37,292 nucleotides of DNA from Candidatus Magasanikiibacteriota bacterium (GTDB lineage Bacteria > Patescibacteriota > Patescibacteriia > Magasanikbacterales > UBA922). The stretch is from positions 1 to 37,292 of the forward strand of contig JABIBU010000014.1 of assembly GCA_018652595.1 (NCBI GenBank). The letters are read 5' to 3'. Below the pieces are notes generated by a model. That model had not been told where the DNA came from. It worked only from the letters and a program-made list of their open reading frames with translations, and did not search any database. The position numbers and the translations under genes were made by a program. Below are positions 14,852-23,918 of the stretch, in pieces (within the stretch, counting starts at the first letter, position 1; every line of letters starts with the position of its first letter).

Positions 14852-17686
14852 ATGTCAAAAATAAAAATTACAAATGCTCGGGTGCATAATTTGAAAAATG
14901 TATCACTCGAGATACCAAAAAACAAACTAACAGTTATTACAGGGCTTTCCGGATCAGGGAAGTCCTCTCTAGCCTTTGACACTATTTATGCCGAAGGCCA
15001 GCGTCGTTATGCCGAGAGCTTATCAGCTTATGCTCGTCGTTTTATGGAACTTCAAGACCGTCCAGATGTAGATGAGATTTCTGGCCTGTCCCCTACTATT
15101 GCAATCGACCAAAAGACAGTCTCACAAAATCCTCGTTCTACTGTGGGTACAGTGACAGAGATTTATGATCATTTGCGTTTGTTGTTTTCTAGAATTGGTG
15201 TACAGCACTGTCCAGAATGTAATATCCCAGTGAGAAGTTATACTTTGGGGGAGATTACCGAGGAAGTAAGAAAATTGGGGCGAAGTAGTAGTGAGCTTTT
15301 GATTTTGTCACCAGTTGTGAGAAATAGTAAAGTCAAACATAGGGATTTGCTAAATCATCTAGAACAGACTGGCTACGATATGGTGAGACTGAACGGCTTT
15401 GTAATGAAGATGTTGGAATTTAGTAAGTATAAAATTGATCCAGAAAAAACTTACTCAGTAGATTTGCTACTAGGACGGATTACTGACATAAAAAAACAAG
15501 ATATAAATTCTTTGGTGGATAAGGCAGTAGATCTTTCTAATGGAGAGGTGATGGTAGTTGATGAAGAGGGTGGAGAAGAACATGAATTTTCTACTTCAGC
15601 TCTCTGTAGTAGTTGTAGTCGCAAGTTTGAGCCGGTGGAGGCTAGAAGTTTTAGTTTTAATAGCCCGTATGGTGCTTGTCCGCGTTGTACAGGCCTTGGA
15701 ATTACACTTGAGGTTGATTCAGAACTTACTATTCCCAATCCACGCCTCACATTGGCCGAAGGCGCAATACAGCCCTGGACTAGGATAGTGGGAAACCAAA
15801 ATTTTTATCACAATTTACTGACCGAAGTTTCCAAAGCACATGGTTTTTCTATGAATAAGCCAGTAAAAGATTTGCCAGCAAAGGTGATGGATTTAATTTT
15901 TTATGGTACAGATGGGCAAATCTATGATGTGGGTAGTAAAAAAGTACATTTTGAAGGTCTTGTGCCAAACTTGACACAGAGACATGCTGAGACAGACTCA
16001 GAGTATATCAGAAAAGAAATTGAACAGTATATGCACGAACGCATGTGTTCGGTATGTAAGGGGCGTCGTCTGAAAGCAGAGTCCTTGAATATAAAGATTG
16101 GTGATTATTCTATAGCTGATTTTGTAGAGATGAGTGTGGAAGAGGCGGGACTGTTTTTTGCTAAACTGGTAAACACCAAGACAAAGGGGTCAATAGTTTT
16201 TTCAAAAAATGATTCGATCATATCAACCCCAATAGTAAGAGAAATTAATAAACGCATAGAAGATTTGTTGAGGGTTGGTTTGTATTACTTATCATTAGAC
16301 AGATCAGTAAATACCTTGTCTGGTGGTGAGGCGCAACGAGTTCGGCTTTCTACCCAGCTGTCCACTGGTCTTACTGGTGTTATTTATATTTTGGACGAAC
16401 CGTCTATTGGTCTTCATCCACGAGATAATGATAAATTGATAGATACTCTGAAAACATTACGCGATCAAGGTAATACTGTGATTGTAGTAGAACATGATCA
16501 GGCCATGATTGAGTCGGCCGATTATGTGGTAGATGTGGGTCCTGGAGCGGGTGAGTATGGTGGAGAAATTATAGCTGTTGGAACATCAGCTCAAATAAAG
16601 AAAAATCCAAAGTCCTTGACCGGATTGTATTTGACTGGAAAAGAAAAAATCTCTACTCCAAAAAAGGTACACAAGGGTAACAATAAAAAAATTACTATTA
16701 TTGGAGCCAAGGCTTTTAATTTGAAAAATATTGATGTCGATATTCCACTTGGTAGACTTGTCTGTGTGACTGGTGTATCTGGATCTGGTAAGTCTACCCT
16801 GATTGATGGAATTTTGGGAAAGGCATTATCAAAGCATTTTTATCGCGCAAAAGCAGAACCAGCTGAACACAAAAAAATAAAAGGTTTGTCTAATATAGAT
16901 AAAGTTATTGCCATAGATCAGACTCCTATTGGGAGAACTCCTAGATCAAATCCAGCAACTTATACAGGTGTATTTAGTGCAATTCGTGATTTGTTTACTG
17001 CTGTTCCAGAGGCCAGAATGCGTGGTTATGATGCTGGCAAATTTAGCTTCAATGTAAAAGGTGGTGGGCGCTGTGAGGCATGTGCTGGTGAGGGGTATGT
17101 CCGTATTCCAATGCAATTTTTGTCAGACGTGTTTGTAGAGTGTGGAGAGTGCCATGGTCAAAGATATAATAAAGAAGCTTTGGAAATTCACTATCGCCAA
17201 AAAAATATTGCCAATGTCCTTGATATGACAGTGGAGGAAGCTTCTAGATTTTTTCACGATACGCCTGCTGTATCAGACAAATTAAAAATCTTGCGTGATG
17301 TTGGTCTTGGCTATGTCCATCTTGGTCAATCTGCTACGACCCTGTCAGGTGGTGAGGCTCAGCGTGTAAAGCTAGCTACTGAACTAGCTCGCCGTGCTAC
17401 TGGTAAGACTCTATATATTCTAGACGAACCAACGACTGGTTTACATTTTGAAGACATTAGGCGCTTGCTAGAAGTTTTGAATAAGCTGGTAGAGAAGGGT
17501 AATTCAGTTCTAATTATTGAGCACAATCTAGATATTATAAAGTGTGCTGATTGGGTGATTGATCTGGGACCCGAAGGTGGTAAAAAGGGTGGAGAAGTCG
17601 TAGCACAGGGAATACCAAAGGATGTGGCCAAAGTTAGTAAGAGTTATACCGGGAAGTATCTTAAAAAAGTCATAAGTAATAAGTAG
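14852..17686 (+). CDS. uvrA: UvrABC excinuclease subunit A
   Basis: UvrA is the damage sensor of nucleotide excision repair; as a dimer it loads UvrB on lesions. It contains two ABC ATPase modules: Walker [16 protein letters not shown] near residue 30 and [14 protein letters not shown] near residue 638, with signature motifs [15 protein letters not shown] and [15 protein letters not shown]. Zinc-binding Cys pairs occur in [16 protein letters not shown] with CPRCTGLG, and in [11 protein letters not shown] with CGECHGQRY. At 944 aa it is full length. The last codons lie in a word-like AAGTAATAAGTAGTAAG repeat that continues past the stop. A bidirectional terminator follows. Confidence 0.97.
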   Translation: MSKIKITNARVHNLKNVSLEIPKNKLTVITGLSGSGKSSLAFDTIYAEGQRRYAESLSAYARRFMELQDRPDVDEISGLSPTIAIDQKTVSQNPRSTVGTVTEIYDHLRLLFSRIGVQHCPECNIPVRSYTLGEITEEVRKLGRSSSELLILSPVVRNSKVKHRDLLNHLEQTGYDMVRLNGFVMKMLEFSKYKIDPEKTYSVDLLLGRITDIKKQDINSLVDKAVDLSNGEVMVVDEEGGEEHEFSTSALCSSCSRKFEPVEARSFSFNSPYGACPRCTGLGITLEVDSELTIPNPRLTLAEGAIQPWTRIVGNQNFYHNLLTEVSKAHGFSMNKPVKDLPAKVMDLIFYGTDGQIYDVGSKKVHFEGLVPNLTQRHAETDSEYIRKEIEQYMHERMCSVCKGRRLKAESLNIKIGDYSIADFVEMSVEEAGLFFAKLVNTKTKGSIVFSKNDSIISTPIVREINKRIEDLLRVGLYYLSLDRSVNTLSGGEAQRVRLSTQLSTGLTGVIYILDEPSIGLHPRDNDKLIDTLKTLRDQGNTVIVVEHDQAMIESADYVVDVGPGAGEYGGEIIAVGTSAQIKKNPKSLTGLYLTGKEKISTPKKVHKGNNKKITIIGAKAFNLKNIDVDIPLGRLVCVTGVSGSGKSTLIDGILGKALSKHFYRAKAEPAEHKKIKGLSNIDKVIAIDQTPIGRTPRSNPATYTGVFSAIRDLFTAVPEARMRGYDAGKFSFNVKGGGRCEACAGEGYVRIPMQFLSDVFVECGECHGQRYNKEALEIHYRQKNIANVLDMTVEEASRFFHDTPAVSDKLKILRDVGLGYVHLGQSATTLSGGEAQRVKLATELARRATGKTLYILDEPTTGLHFEDIRRLLEVLNKLVEKGNSVLIIEHNLDIIKCADWVIDLGPEGGKKGGEVVAQGIPKDVAKVSKSYTGKYLKKVISNK

Positions 17687-17700
17687 TAAGTTTTAAGTTG
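17664..17700. repeat. Word-like repeat across the uvrA stop codon
   Basis: CATAAGTAATAAGTAGTAAG and TTTTAAG words run through the last codons and the stop of uvrA. They resemble the low-complexity tracts in the O-antigen ligase gene and near 26.35 kb. Confidence 0.35.
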
Positions 17701-17710
17701 TTCATATATA

Positions 17711-17742
17711 AAAATAGACCGTACTGTGGTACGGTCTATTTT
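17711..17742. terminator. Bidirectional terminator between uvrA and hisIE
   Basis: AAAATAGACCGTAC and GTACGGTCTATTTT form a perfect 14-bp stem around TGTG, with A- and T-rich flanks on both sides. It serves converging genes and overlaps the hisIE stop codon (17736-17738). Confidence 0.9.
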
Positions 17743-18356
17743 CTTCTCTTTTTTATTTCCCTAAGGATTTTTTCTATTTTTACATCTTTGTATACCAACA
17801 AAACCAGTAGGTGATAAAGTACATCTACACTTTCTTCTACTAAGCGCTGTTTTGTTTCTTTTTTCGCTGCTTGGCAGACCTCTTCTGCCTCCTCCATAAT
17901 TTTTTCTTCCATTTTAGATAAGCCTTGTTCAAGCATCTTTGTTGTATATGAATTCTTTGGTAGTTCTTTTTTTCTTTTTTCAATTACACTATATAGTTCC
18001 GCAATTATCCCAACATTAATTATATTTTTTTTCATGTTTTTATTATCAAAACAGGATTCTAGACCTGAGTGGCAGGTTGGCCCAATAGGTTTGACCTTGA
18101 TAAGTAGCGTGTCATTGTCACAATCCAAGTCTATGTTTTTTAGAAGCAAATAGTTTTTACTTTCTTCACCTTTCATCCAAAGCCGTTTTTTTGTGCGACT
18201 AAAAAACCAAACCTTTTTTGTTTTTATGGTTTTTTTGAGAGCCTTTTTGTTCATATATCCGAGCATAAGCACACGATTTGTTTGCTCATCTTGAATAACG
18301 GTTGGTATTAGATCATCCGTCTTTTTCCAATTGATTTTTTTTGTTACGTTTTTCAT
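17736..18356 (-). CDS. hisIE: Bifunctional phosphoribosyl-AMP cyclohydrolase / phosphoribosyl-ATP pyrophosphatase
   Basis: It catalyses steps 2 and 3 of histidine synthesis. Residues 1-110 are the HisI domain, with RVLMLGYMNKKALKKT, KVWFFSRTKKRLWMKGEES and the zinc-site Asp/Cys residues in DLDCDNDTLLIKV and GPTCHSGLESC. Residues about 118-206 are the HisE domain, a helical MazG-like pyrophosphatase with EKIMEEAEEVCQAAK and RLVEESVDVLYHLLVLL. At 206 aa it is a normal HisIE fusion. It is the last gene of the operon, and its ATG overlaps the hisF stop by 4 nt. Confidence 0.96.
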   Translation of the reverse strand: MKNVTKKINWKKTDDLIPTVIQDEQTNRVLMLGYMNKKALKKTIKTKKVWFFSRTKKRLWMKGEESKNYLLLKNIDLDCDNDTLLIKVKPIGPTCHSGLESCFDNKNMKKNIINVGIIAELYSVIEKRKKELPKNSYTTKMLEQGLSKMEEKIMEEAEEVCQAAKKETKQRLVEESVDVLYHLLVLLVYKDVKIEKILREIKKRRK

Positions 18357-19108
18357 AGTCTAATGTTTATCTCATTATTTATCAAATATTTTTTTAAGTC
18401 TTTAATTTCTAATTTTTTATAGTGAAATAAACTAGCTGCTAGAGCTGCACTAATGTCAGTTTTTTTAAATACTTTTAAAAAATCTTCTTTTTTACCAGCC
18501 CCACTTGAGGCAATGATGGGCAAATTAGTCACCTCGCTAATGGCTTTTAAAAGTTTAATGTCATATCCTTCATTTGTTCCATCGCGATCAAGCGAGTTTA
18601 CGAGTAATTCTCCAGCTCCGCGTTGTTCCATATCTTTACAGAATTCTATGGCATCTAGATTTGTGCGTTCACGACCACCATTTATATAAATTTTCCAAGA
18701 GCCCCCCTCTTTTTTAGGGTCAACTGAAATTATAATGCATTGCGAACCAAATTCTTTGGTTGCTTTGTTTACAAAGTCAGGATCTGTAACAGAAGTGGAT
18801 CCAATTGAGATTTTGTCGGCGCCAGCATTAAGTAGATTTCTAATATCTTCAATTGTCTTTACTCCTCCTCCTACAGCAAATGGAATATTTATTTCTTTTG
18901 CAACACGACTAACAAGTTCGAGTAGAGTATTTCGGTTTTCTACTATTGCCATTACATCCAAAAAAATCAATTCGTCAATACCATTGTCACTATATAATTT
19001 TCCGAGCTCAACAGGATCTCCGGCATCATGAAGATTTTTAAAATTAGTTCCTTTTTTAACTCGCCCATCGGCTATATCCATGCAGGCGATGATTCTTTTG
19101 GTTAACAT
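18353..19108 (-). CDS. hisF: Imidazole glycerol phosphate synthase cyclase subunit
   Basis: HisF closes the imidazole ring using ammonia delivered by HisH, giving imidazole glycerol phosphate and AICAR. It is a (beta/alpha)8 barrel. The two catalytic Asp residues lie in IIACMDIADGRVKKG (near residue 11) and IISVDPKK (near residue 130), and phosphate-binding loops are FAVGGGVKT and ASSGAGKK. At 251 aa the length is normal. The usual IIPCLDV is IIACMDI here. It follows hisA after 17 nt and overlaps hisIE by 4 nt. Confidence 0.96.
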   Translation of the reverse strand: MLTKRIIACMDIADGRVKKGTNFKNLHDAGDPVELGKLYSDNGIDELIFLDVMAIVENRNTLLELVSRVAKEINIPFAVGGGVKTIEDIRNLLNAGADKISIGSTSVTDPDFVNKATKEFGSQCIIISVDPKKEGGSWKIYINGGRERTNLDAIEFCKDMEQRGAGELLVNSLDRDGTNEGYDIKLLKAISEVTNLPIIASSGAGKKEDFLKVFKKTDISAALAASLFHYKKLEIKDLKKYLINNEINIRL

Positions 19109-19148
19109 AACATTGATTTCACGGATTATTTAAAGATTTTACAGATTT
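19109..19148. repeat. Diverged word-like repeat at the hisA/hisF junction
   Basis: TTGATTTCACGGATTATT followed by AAAGATTTTACAGATTT resembles the spacer at 5831-5870 (CACGGATTAAAT, GGATTTACACAGAT). It spans the 17-nt gap and the last codons of hisA, the only his junction wider than one or two bases. Confidence 0.3.
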
Positions 19149-19881
19149 TTTTATAAGATAAATTTCCACCGAAGATATCTAATGCACTGCCAACGGTAAA
19201 ATTTATTTTTTTATTTCCTATTTTTTTTATTTTTTCAATATCACCAACATCTTTAATTCCCCCAGCATATGTTATGGGGATTTTGGTAAAGTTTTTTAAT
19301 ATCTTAAGTAATTCTTCTTCAATACCTTGTTTTCTACCTTCAACGTCCACACCATGGATAAGGAATTCATCACAGTATTTTGCAAGCATGTTTAGGGTAT
19401 CTAAATTAACTTCTAAATTTGTGAATGTTTGCCAACGATCTATAACTATATAATATTTTCCATCTTTTTTTCTACAACTCAAGTCTAGTATTAGACGATT
19501 CTTCCCAATAGTGTCGACAAGAGTTTGGAGTTTGCCAAAGTCGAGTTTTCCATTTTCAAAAATATATGAAGTGACAATAACACGACTTGCACCGTCACTG
19601 ATAAATTTTTTTGCATTGTCTAAATTTATTTCACCGCCAATTTGTAGACCGTCTGGGAAGGATTCCAAAGCAAAGAGTGCTTGTTTTTTCGTTTTTTCCT
19701 TCTTGTCTAACATAATAATGTGTCCACCGGATAGGCCATCTTTTTTATATAGATTAGCAAAATAAGAAGCGTCTTTGTCTGCCACAAAGTTTTCCGTAAC
19801 TGAAAAATTGTTAGTGAGCGTTGAGCCAATAATTTGTTTTACTTTTCCATCGTGTATATCAATACAAGGTCTAAATTGCAT
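19126..19881 (-). CDS. hisA: Phosphoribosylformimino-AICAR-phosphate isomerase, eukaryotic HIS6 type
   Basis: HisA carries out the Amadori isomerisation of ProFAR to PRFAR. It is a (beta/alpha)8 barrel, but the sequence is not the standard bacterial HisA. The start FRPCIDIHDGKVKQIIGSTL, then VIVTSYIFENGKLD, LILDLSCRKKDGKYYIV, DRWQTFTNLEVNLDTL, EFLIHGVDVEGRKQGI and VGSALDIFGGNLSYK match the eukaryotic HIS6 branch. Likely catalytic Asp residues lie in CIDIHDGK and LDLSCRK. At 251 aa it is full length. It is separated from hisH by 1 nt. Identification rests on recalled family motifs, not on a search. Confidence 0.93.
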   Translation of the reverse strand: MQFRPCIDIHDGKVKQIIGSTLTNNFSVTENFVADKDASYFANLYKKDGLSGGHIIMLDKKEKTKKQALFALESFPDGLQIGGEINLDNAKKFISDGASRVIVTSYIFENGKLDFGKLQTLVDTIGKNRLILDLSCRKKDGKYYIVIDRWQTFTNLEVNLDTLNMLAKYCDEFLIHGVDVEGRKQGIEEELLKILKNFTKIPITYAGGIKDVGDIEKIKKIGNKKINFTVGSALDIFGGNLSYKKICKIFK

Positions 19882-19882
19882 A

Positions 19883-20470
19883 TTATAGTTTTAAGAAGTT
19901 TTCTAATATTTTTAAGCCGATTTTTCCTGATTTTTCTGGGTGAAATTGCGTGCCATAAAAGTTATCTTTTTGAATTACTCCGGCTGCAGAGATATTTCCA
20001 TACTTGTATGTAGCTAAGGTATTTTTATCATCAGTTTCTACATAATAAGAATTAACAAAGTAAACATAGTTCTCATCTCCAATCCCATCAAACAATGGAT
20101 TTTGTTGCGTTAGTTTCAGGTTATTCCAACCAATTTGAGGAATCTTTTCATCATCTGAAAAACGTTTAACCTCTCCTTTAATAATGCCGAAGCATTTTGT
20201 ATTATCTTCTTGTGAGTGTGGAAGAAGTAGTTGCGTTCCTAAACAAATACCTAAGAAGGGCTGTTTAATTTGTTTCATTACTTTATCAAGTCCTTTGGTT
20301 TTTAGGTCTTCCATTGCTGGTTTGGCTCGGCCTTGCCCTGGAAAAATTACTTTATTTGCTTTTAGTATTTTTTCTTTATCATCAGTAATTTCGTATTTAT
20401 AACCAAATTTTTCTAGGGCATTTGCAACCGAGGCTGTATTGCCAGCATTGTATTTTATTATTGCAATCAT
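19883..20470 (-). CDS. hisH: Imidazole glycerol phosphate synthase glutaminase subunit
   Basis: HisH is a class I glutamine amidotransferase that supplies ammonia to HisF. The oxyanion region is FPGQGRAKPAM, the nucleophile Cys lies in PFLGICLGTQLL near residue 77, and the His and Glu of the triad lie in FYGTQFHPEKSGKIG near residue 178. At 195 aa the length is normal. It is separated by single bases from both hisB and hisA. An AAGGAAAA stretch upstream could act as a weak Shine-Dalgarno, but it is also coding sequence of hisB. Confidence 0.96.
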   Translation of the reverse strand: MIAIIKYNAGNTASVANALEKFGYKYEITDDKEKILKANKVIFPGQGRAKPAMEDLKTKGLDKVMKQIKQPFLGICLGTQLLLPHSQEDNTKCFGIIKGEVKRFSDDEKIPQIGWNNLKLTQQNPLFDGIGDENYVYFVNSYYVETDDKNTLATYKYGNISAAGVIQKDNFYGTQFHPEKSGKIGLKILENFLKL

Positions 20471-20471
20471 A

Positions 20472-21062
20472 TTATAGTTTTCCTTTAGTGCTTGGTAGTA
20501 TATTTTTCATGCGAGGGTCATTCTCAACTGCCATTTTTATGGTTTTTGCTAGGGATTTAAAAATAGCTTCAACTTTGTGGTGTTCATTTTGACCATACTT
20601 TATTTCAATGTGTAAATTACAACTCAAACTTTGGGCAAATGCGGTGAAAAAATCTTCTAATAGTTCTGTTGGTAAATCCCCGATGTATTCTCGTTTGGGT
20701 TTATAATTAAACACTAGATAACTTCTTCCGCCAAGATCTATAGCCACTTGTGACAAGGTTTCGTCCATGGGTAAAAGAAATCCGTATCTTCTGATTCCTT
20801 TTTTGTTTCCCAAAGCTTTTTTTATTGCTTGCCCTAAACAAAGTCCAATATCTTCAGTAGTGTGGTGTTCATCTGTTTGTAAATCTCCTGTCGCTTTGAT
20901 GGCTAGGTCAATTAAGGAGTGTTTAGAAAATAGCTCTAACATGTGGTTTAAAAAACTAATTCCAGTATTTATGTTATATTTTCCAGTGCCATCAAGATTT
21001 ACCCTAATTTTGATTTGAGTTTCATTCGTGTTTCGTTCAATTGTAGCTGTTCTTTTTTTCAT
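20472..21062 (-). CDS. hisB: Imidazoleglycerol-phosphate dehydratase (stand-alone HisB-C)
   Basis: It dehydrates imidazole glycerol phosphate to imidazole acetol phosphate. The metal-binding repeats are DEHHTTEDIGLCLGQA near residue 66 and NEHHKVEAIFKSLAK near residue 163, with early Glu and His in SFLNHMLELFSKH. The DLGGRSYLVF segment is typical. At 196 aa it is the single-domain dehydratase. The phosphatase domain that precedes it in E. coli HisB is instead attached to HisC, and the two genes overlap by 4 nt (ATGA). Confidence 0.96.
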   Translation of the reverse strand: MKKRTATIERNTNETQIKIRVNLDGTGKYNINTGISFLNHMLELFSKHSLIDLAIKATGDLQTDEHHTTEDIGLCLGQAIKKALGNKKGIRRYGFLLPMDETLSQVAIDLGGRSYLVFNYKPKREYIGDLPTELLEDFFTAFAQSLSCNLHIEIKYGQNEHHKVEAIFKSLAKTIKMAVENDPRMKNILPSTKGKL

Positions 21063-22621
21063 ATATTTAATTTGAACGCTTGGTTAGTTTTTATTTTAAT
21101 AAAGTTGAGTTTTAAATTTTCTGCCAAGTCTTTATCATCATTACTATTGCCTATAACCACACTTTTTTTCCAATTAATATTGTTATCTCTGATGAAATTA
21201 TCCAATAATCCTGTTTTGGGTTTGCGACAATTGCAGTTATTTTTTGGTAAATGTGGACAAATAAAGATTTTTTCAAATTCAATTCCATTATCTTTGAAAA
21301 TTCTAAGCATTTCATTTTGCACTTCATCAAACTTTGATTCTGGAAATTTGTTAGTACCAAGTCCGTCTTGATTTGAAATTAAAACAAGTCTATAGTTTTT
21401 ATTTATTAGTTTTTGTAGACCTTCAATTACTCCTGGTAGGATTTTTAATTTTTCAAAACTATCTATTTGATAAGGTGTATCACCCGGTTTGGTTTCTGTA
21501 GGTGTGGGTTCATAAATTAAAGTTCCGTCTCGGTCAATAAAGGCATAGGTATCTTTTTTAGGCTGGTTAATTTGTCTATAAGCACTTATAAATTCAGCTG
21601 TTTGTTGGGCGGTTCCTAGTGTAACTCGAATGGTGTTATTAATAATCCCACCCTTTCTAGGGCGGGTGAAAAAGTTGTTATTTTTAAAATAATTAAAGGC
21701 TTGATTTGAATTTTTTGGTTTAAATAAAATAAAGTTTGCTTGGCTTGGATAAAATTTTATTTTTTCTTTTTTAAAATAATTTTCCAGCATTGGCTTTGAA
21801 ATATTCATGACTTCATCGACATAGTCATAGAGCAGGTTGAGATTTTTTAGGGCAGCTTTAACTGCGCAAAGGGCAGGCATATTTGTATCATAGGGACCAC
21901 GGACTTTCATTATTTCTGCTAGTAGTTTTTGATTACCAACAGCATAACCAATTCGCAATGCTGCCAAGCCAAATGCTTTCGAAAATGTCCGAGTAATAAT
22001 TAAATTTTTATATTTTTTTATCAGAGGAATTGCGGTTACTCCAGAAAATTCAGCATAAGCTTCATCTATCAATATAACGGCCTTGGGGGCTTTCTTTATG
22101 ACTGCTTCTATATCTTTTATCGGCGCCAAAGTGCCGGTTGGATTATTTGGATTGCAAATTATTATTAATTTGGTCTTAGGATTGATTTTGTCTAGAATTT
22201 CTTGTGTGGGGAAAGATAAATCTTTTCCTTGATATAAAGGGCTAATTATTTTATTACCAACGATTTCAGCGCATTGATAAAACATGGCAAAACTGGGTGA
22301 AGGAATTATAACCTCATCGTTCGTTTTAGTAAAAGTTCTAAACACCAGATCTATTGCTTGGTCTGATCCGTTTGTAATAATAATATTTTGGGGTTTTATT
22401 TTTGTATAATTAGCAATTTCTTTGGCAATGTTACTATATTCTGGATAAATCTGCATTTTGTCCTCGGTCAGCATTTTTCCTAATGCTTCTTTTATAACAC
22501 CGCCATAAGGCGTGGTTCTCTCATTAAAATCTAGAAGTAAACAACCAGAACCACGCCTACCTTCCAAAGGTGGTTTATAGGGCTTCATTTTTTGTATGTT
22601 TTTGTTAGCTAGATTAGGCAT
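21059..22621 (-). CDS. hisC: HisC-HisB(N) fusion: histidinol-phosphate aminotransferase plus histidinol-phosphatase
   Basis: The N-terminal 350 residues are HisC, a fold type I PLP enzyme: IICNPNNPTGTLA, ILIDEAYAEF, and TRTFSKAFGLAALRIGY with the PLP-binding Lys. After a short linker (QINQPKK) a HAD-type histidinol-phosphatase follows (residues about 357-520, DNA 21059-21553): FIDRDGTLIYEP, LISNQDGLGT, and the zinc loop CPHLPKNNCNCRKPKTG, as in the N-terminal domain of E. coli HisB. Motif IV reads VVIGNSNDDKD, with Asn where GDxxTD has the first Asp. Start: the track begins at a TTG; the ATG at 22621, 1 nt after the hisD stop, is better. The fusion would perform the two consecutive steps around histidinol phosphate. 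Confidence 0.93.
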   Translation of the reverse strand: MPNLANKNIQKMKPYKPPLEGRRGSGCLLLDFNERTTPYGGVIKEALGKMLTEDKMQIYPEYSNIAKEIANYTKIKPQNIIITNGSDQAIDLVFRTFTKTNDEVIIPSPSFAMFYQCAEIVGNKIISPLYQGKDLSFPTQEILDKINPKTKLIIICNPNNPTGTLAPIKDIEAVIKKAPKAVILIDEAYAEFSGVTAIPLIKKYKNLIITRTFSKAFGLAALRIGYAVGNQKLLAEIMKVRGPYDTNMPALCAVKAALKNLNLLYDYVDEVMNISKPMLENYFKKEKIKFYPSQANFILFKPKNSNQAFNYFKNNNFFTRPRKGGIINNTIRVTLGTAQQTAEFISAYRQINQPKKDTYAFIDRDGTLIYEPTPTETKPGDTPYQIDSFEKLKILPGVIEGLQKLINKNYRLVLISNQDGLGTNKFPESKFDEVQNEMLRIFKDNGIEFEKIFICPHLPKNNCNCRKPKTGLLDNFIRDNNINWKKSVVIGNSNDDKDLAENLKLNFIKIKTNQAFKLNI

Positions 22622-22622
22622 A

Positions 22623-23918
22623 TTATTCAAATCTTACGTTGCAAGAATATTTGTGGGCTGGTAGTCCCTCGATTTCAGCAAAGGTTTGGATAGATTTACT
22701 TATTTTTTCCAGACCTTCCTTGCTGCATTTTTGGTATTCGACTAGTCGGACAAAATCAAGGACAGAGAGTCCGGAAAACATTTTTGCTGATCCACCAGTC
22801 GGTAAGACATGATTAGCACCAGTGGCGTAGTCTCCAGCAGATTTGCAAGTGTAATCACCAATAAATATAGATCCTGCGTTAGTGATTTTTTTAGCAATAC
22901 TTTGTGCATTTTTAGTCATAATCTGAATGTGTTCTGGTGCATAATCATTGGCAAATTCGATTGCTTCTTCAATGTTGGTAACTAACGCAAAGAGTCCGTA
23001 GCGTTTCATTGATTTTTGTATGTTTTTTTGAGTATCAAATTTGTTTATATTTTTTTTGATTTCATACCAGATTTTTTCTGCCAATTTTTTTGATGTTGTA
23101 ATTAGTATAGGAGCTGAGTCAGGTCCGTGTTCGGCATCGGCCATGAGATCGGCGGCTACAAATTTTGGATTGGCTGCTTCGTCTGCTATAACAAACACTT
23201 CAGATGGGCCAGCAGGGGAGTCAATAGCAATTTCTCCACTCATTAGTCCAGCTAGTTTTGCGGCAGTTACATAGGCATTTCCAGGGCCAACCACCTTATA
23301 TACCTTAGGCACGATTTCAGTGCCATAGGTTAGGGCTGCAATGGCTTGAATTCCACCAATTTTATAAATCTCGGTTATTCCTAGTTTATTAGCTGCTACA
23401 AGTAATTCTGGAGCAATTAGTCCGTTTTTTTGTGGAGGAGTTGTTATAATTATTTGCTTACACCCCGCAACTATTGCTGGTATAGCATTCATTAATACTG
23501 ACGATGGATAGAGAGCTCGGCCACCAGGGACATATAGTCCTACTTTTTCTATAGGTTGCCATTTTTTCCAGACGCGTATTCCTGGTTCTGGTTTTATTAT
23601 ATTTTGAGCGTTAATAGGAATTTGATTTTGGTGTACTTTAGTAATATTTTTGATCGTTTGTTCCAAGGCTCGTAAAAATTCTTTACTTACTTTTGTGTAA
23701 GCTTTTTGTATTTCTTCTTTTTTTACTTTTGTATCTTGTATATTTAATTTATCAAATCGCTCTGTGTACTTTTTTACGGCTTTGTCACCATTTTTTCTAA
23801 CATCTTTCATAATGTCTTGTACAAGTCCAAATATATCCTCGTAATTTTCTTTACCACGGTTCATTATTTTTTTATATCTGTCTGTTTTTTTAAATTGTTT
23901 GAGATTTACGATTTGCAT
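22623..23918 (-). CDS. hisD: Histidinol dehydrogenase
   Basis: It oxidises histidinol to histidine in two NAD+-dependent steps. Visible are EKVGLYVPGGRALYPSSVLM near residue 125, VVGPGNAYVTAAK, AIDSPAGPSEV, LMADAEHGPDSAP, the catalytic Glu-His in NDYAPEHIQIM near residue 325, and zinc ligands in DYATGANHVLPTGG and EGLPAHKYS. At 431 aa it is full length and ordinary. The ATG lies inside the end of hisG (29-nt overlap), suggesting translational coupling. Confidence 0.97.
   Translation of the reverse strand: MQIVNLKQFKKTDRYKKIMNRGKENYEDIFGLVQDIMKDVRKNGDKAVKKYTERFDKLNIQDTKVKKEEIQKAYTKVSKEFLRALEQTIKNITKVHQNQIPINAQNIIKPEPGIRVWKKWQPIEKVGLYVPGGRALYPSSVLMNAIPAIVAGCKQIIITTPPQKNGLIAPELLVAANKLGITEIYKIGGIQAIAALTYGTEIVPKVYKVVGPGNAYVTAAKLAGLMSGEIAIDSPAGPSEVFVIADEAANPKFVAADLMADAEHGPDSAPILITTSKKLAEKIWYEIKKNINKFDTQKNIQKSMKRYGLFALVTNIEEAIEFANDYAPEHIQIMTKNAQSIAKKITNAGSIFIGDYTCKSAGDYATGANHVLPTGGSAKMFSGLSVLDFVRLVEYQKCSKEGLEKISKSIQTFAEIEGLPAHKYSCNVRFE

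Noticed and set aside
22622-22630. HisC start at 22630 and HisG start at 24549 from the ORF track
   Set aside because: Both are TTG codons; ATG codons at 22621 and 24528 lie just downstream and give better junctions with hisD and the tRNA.
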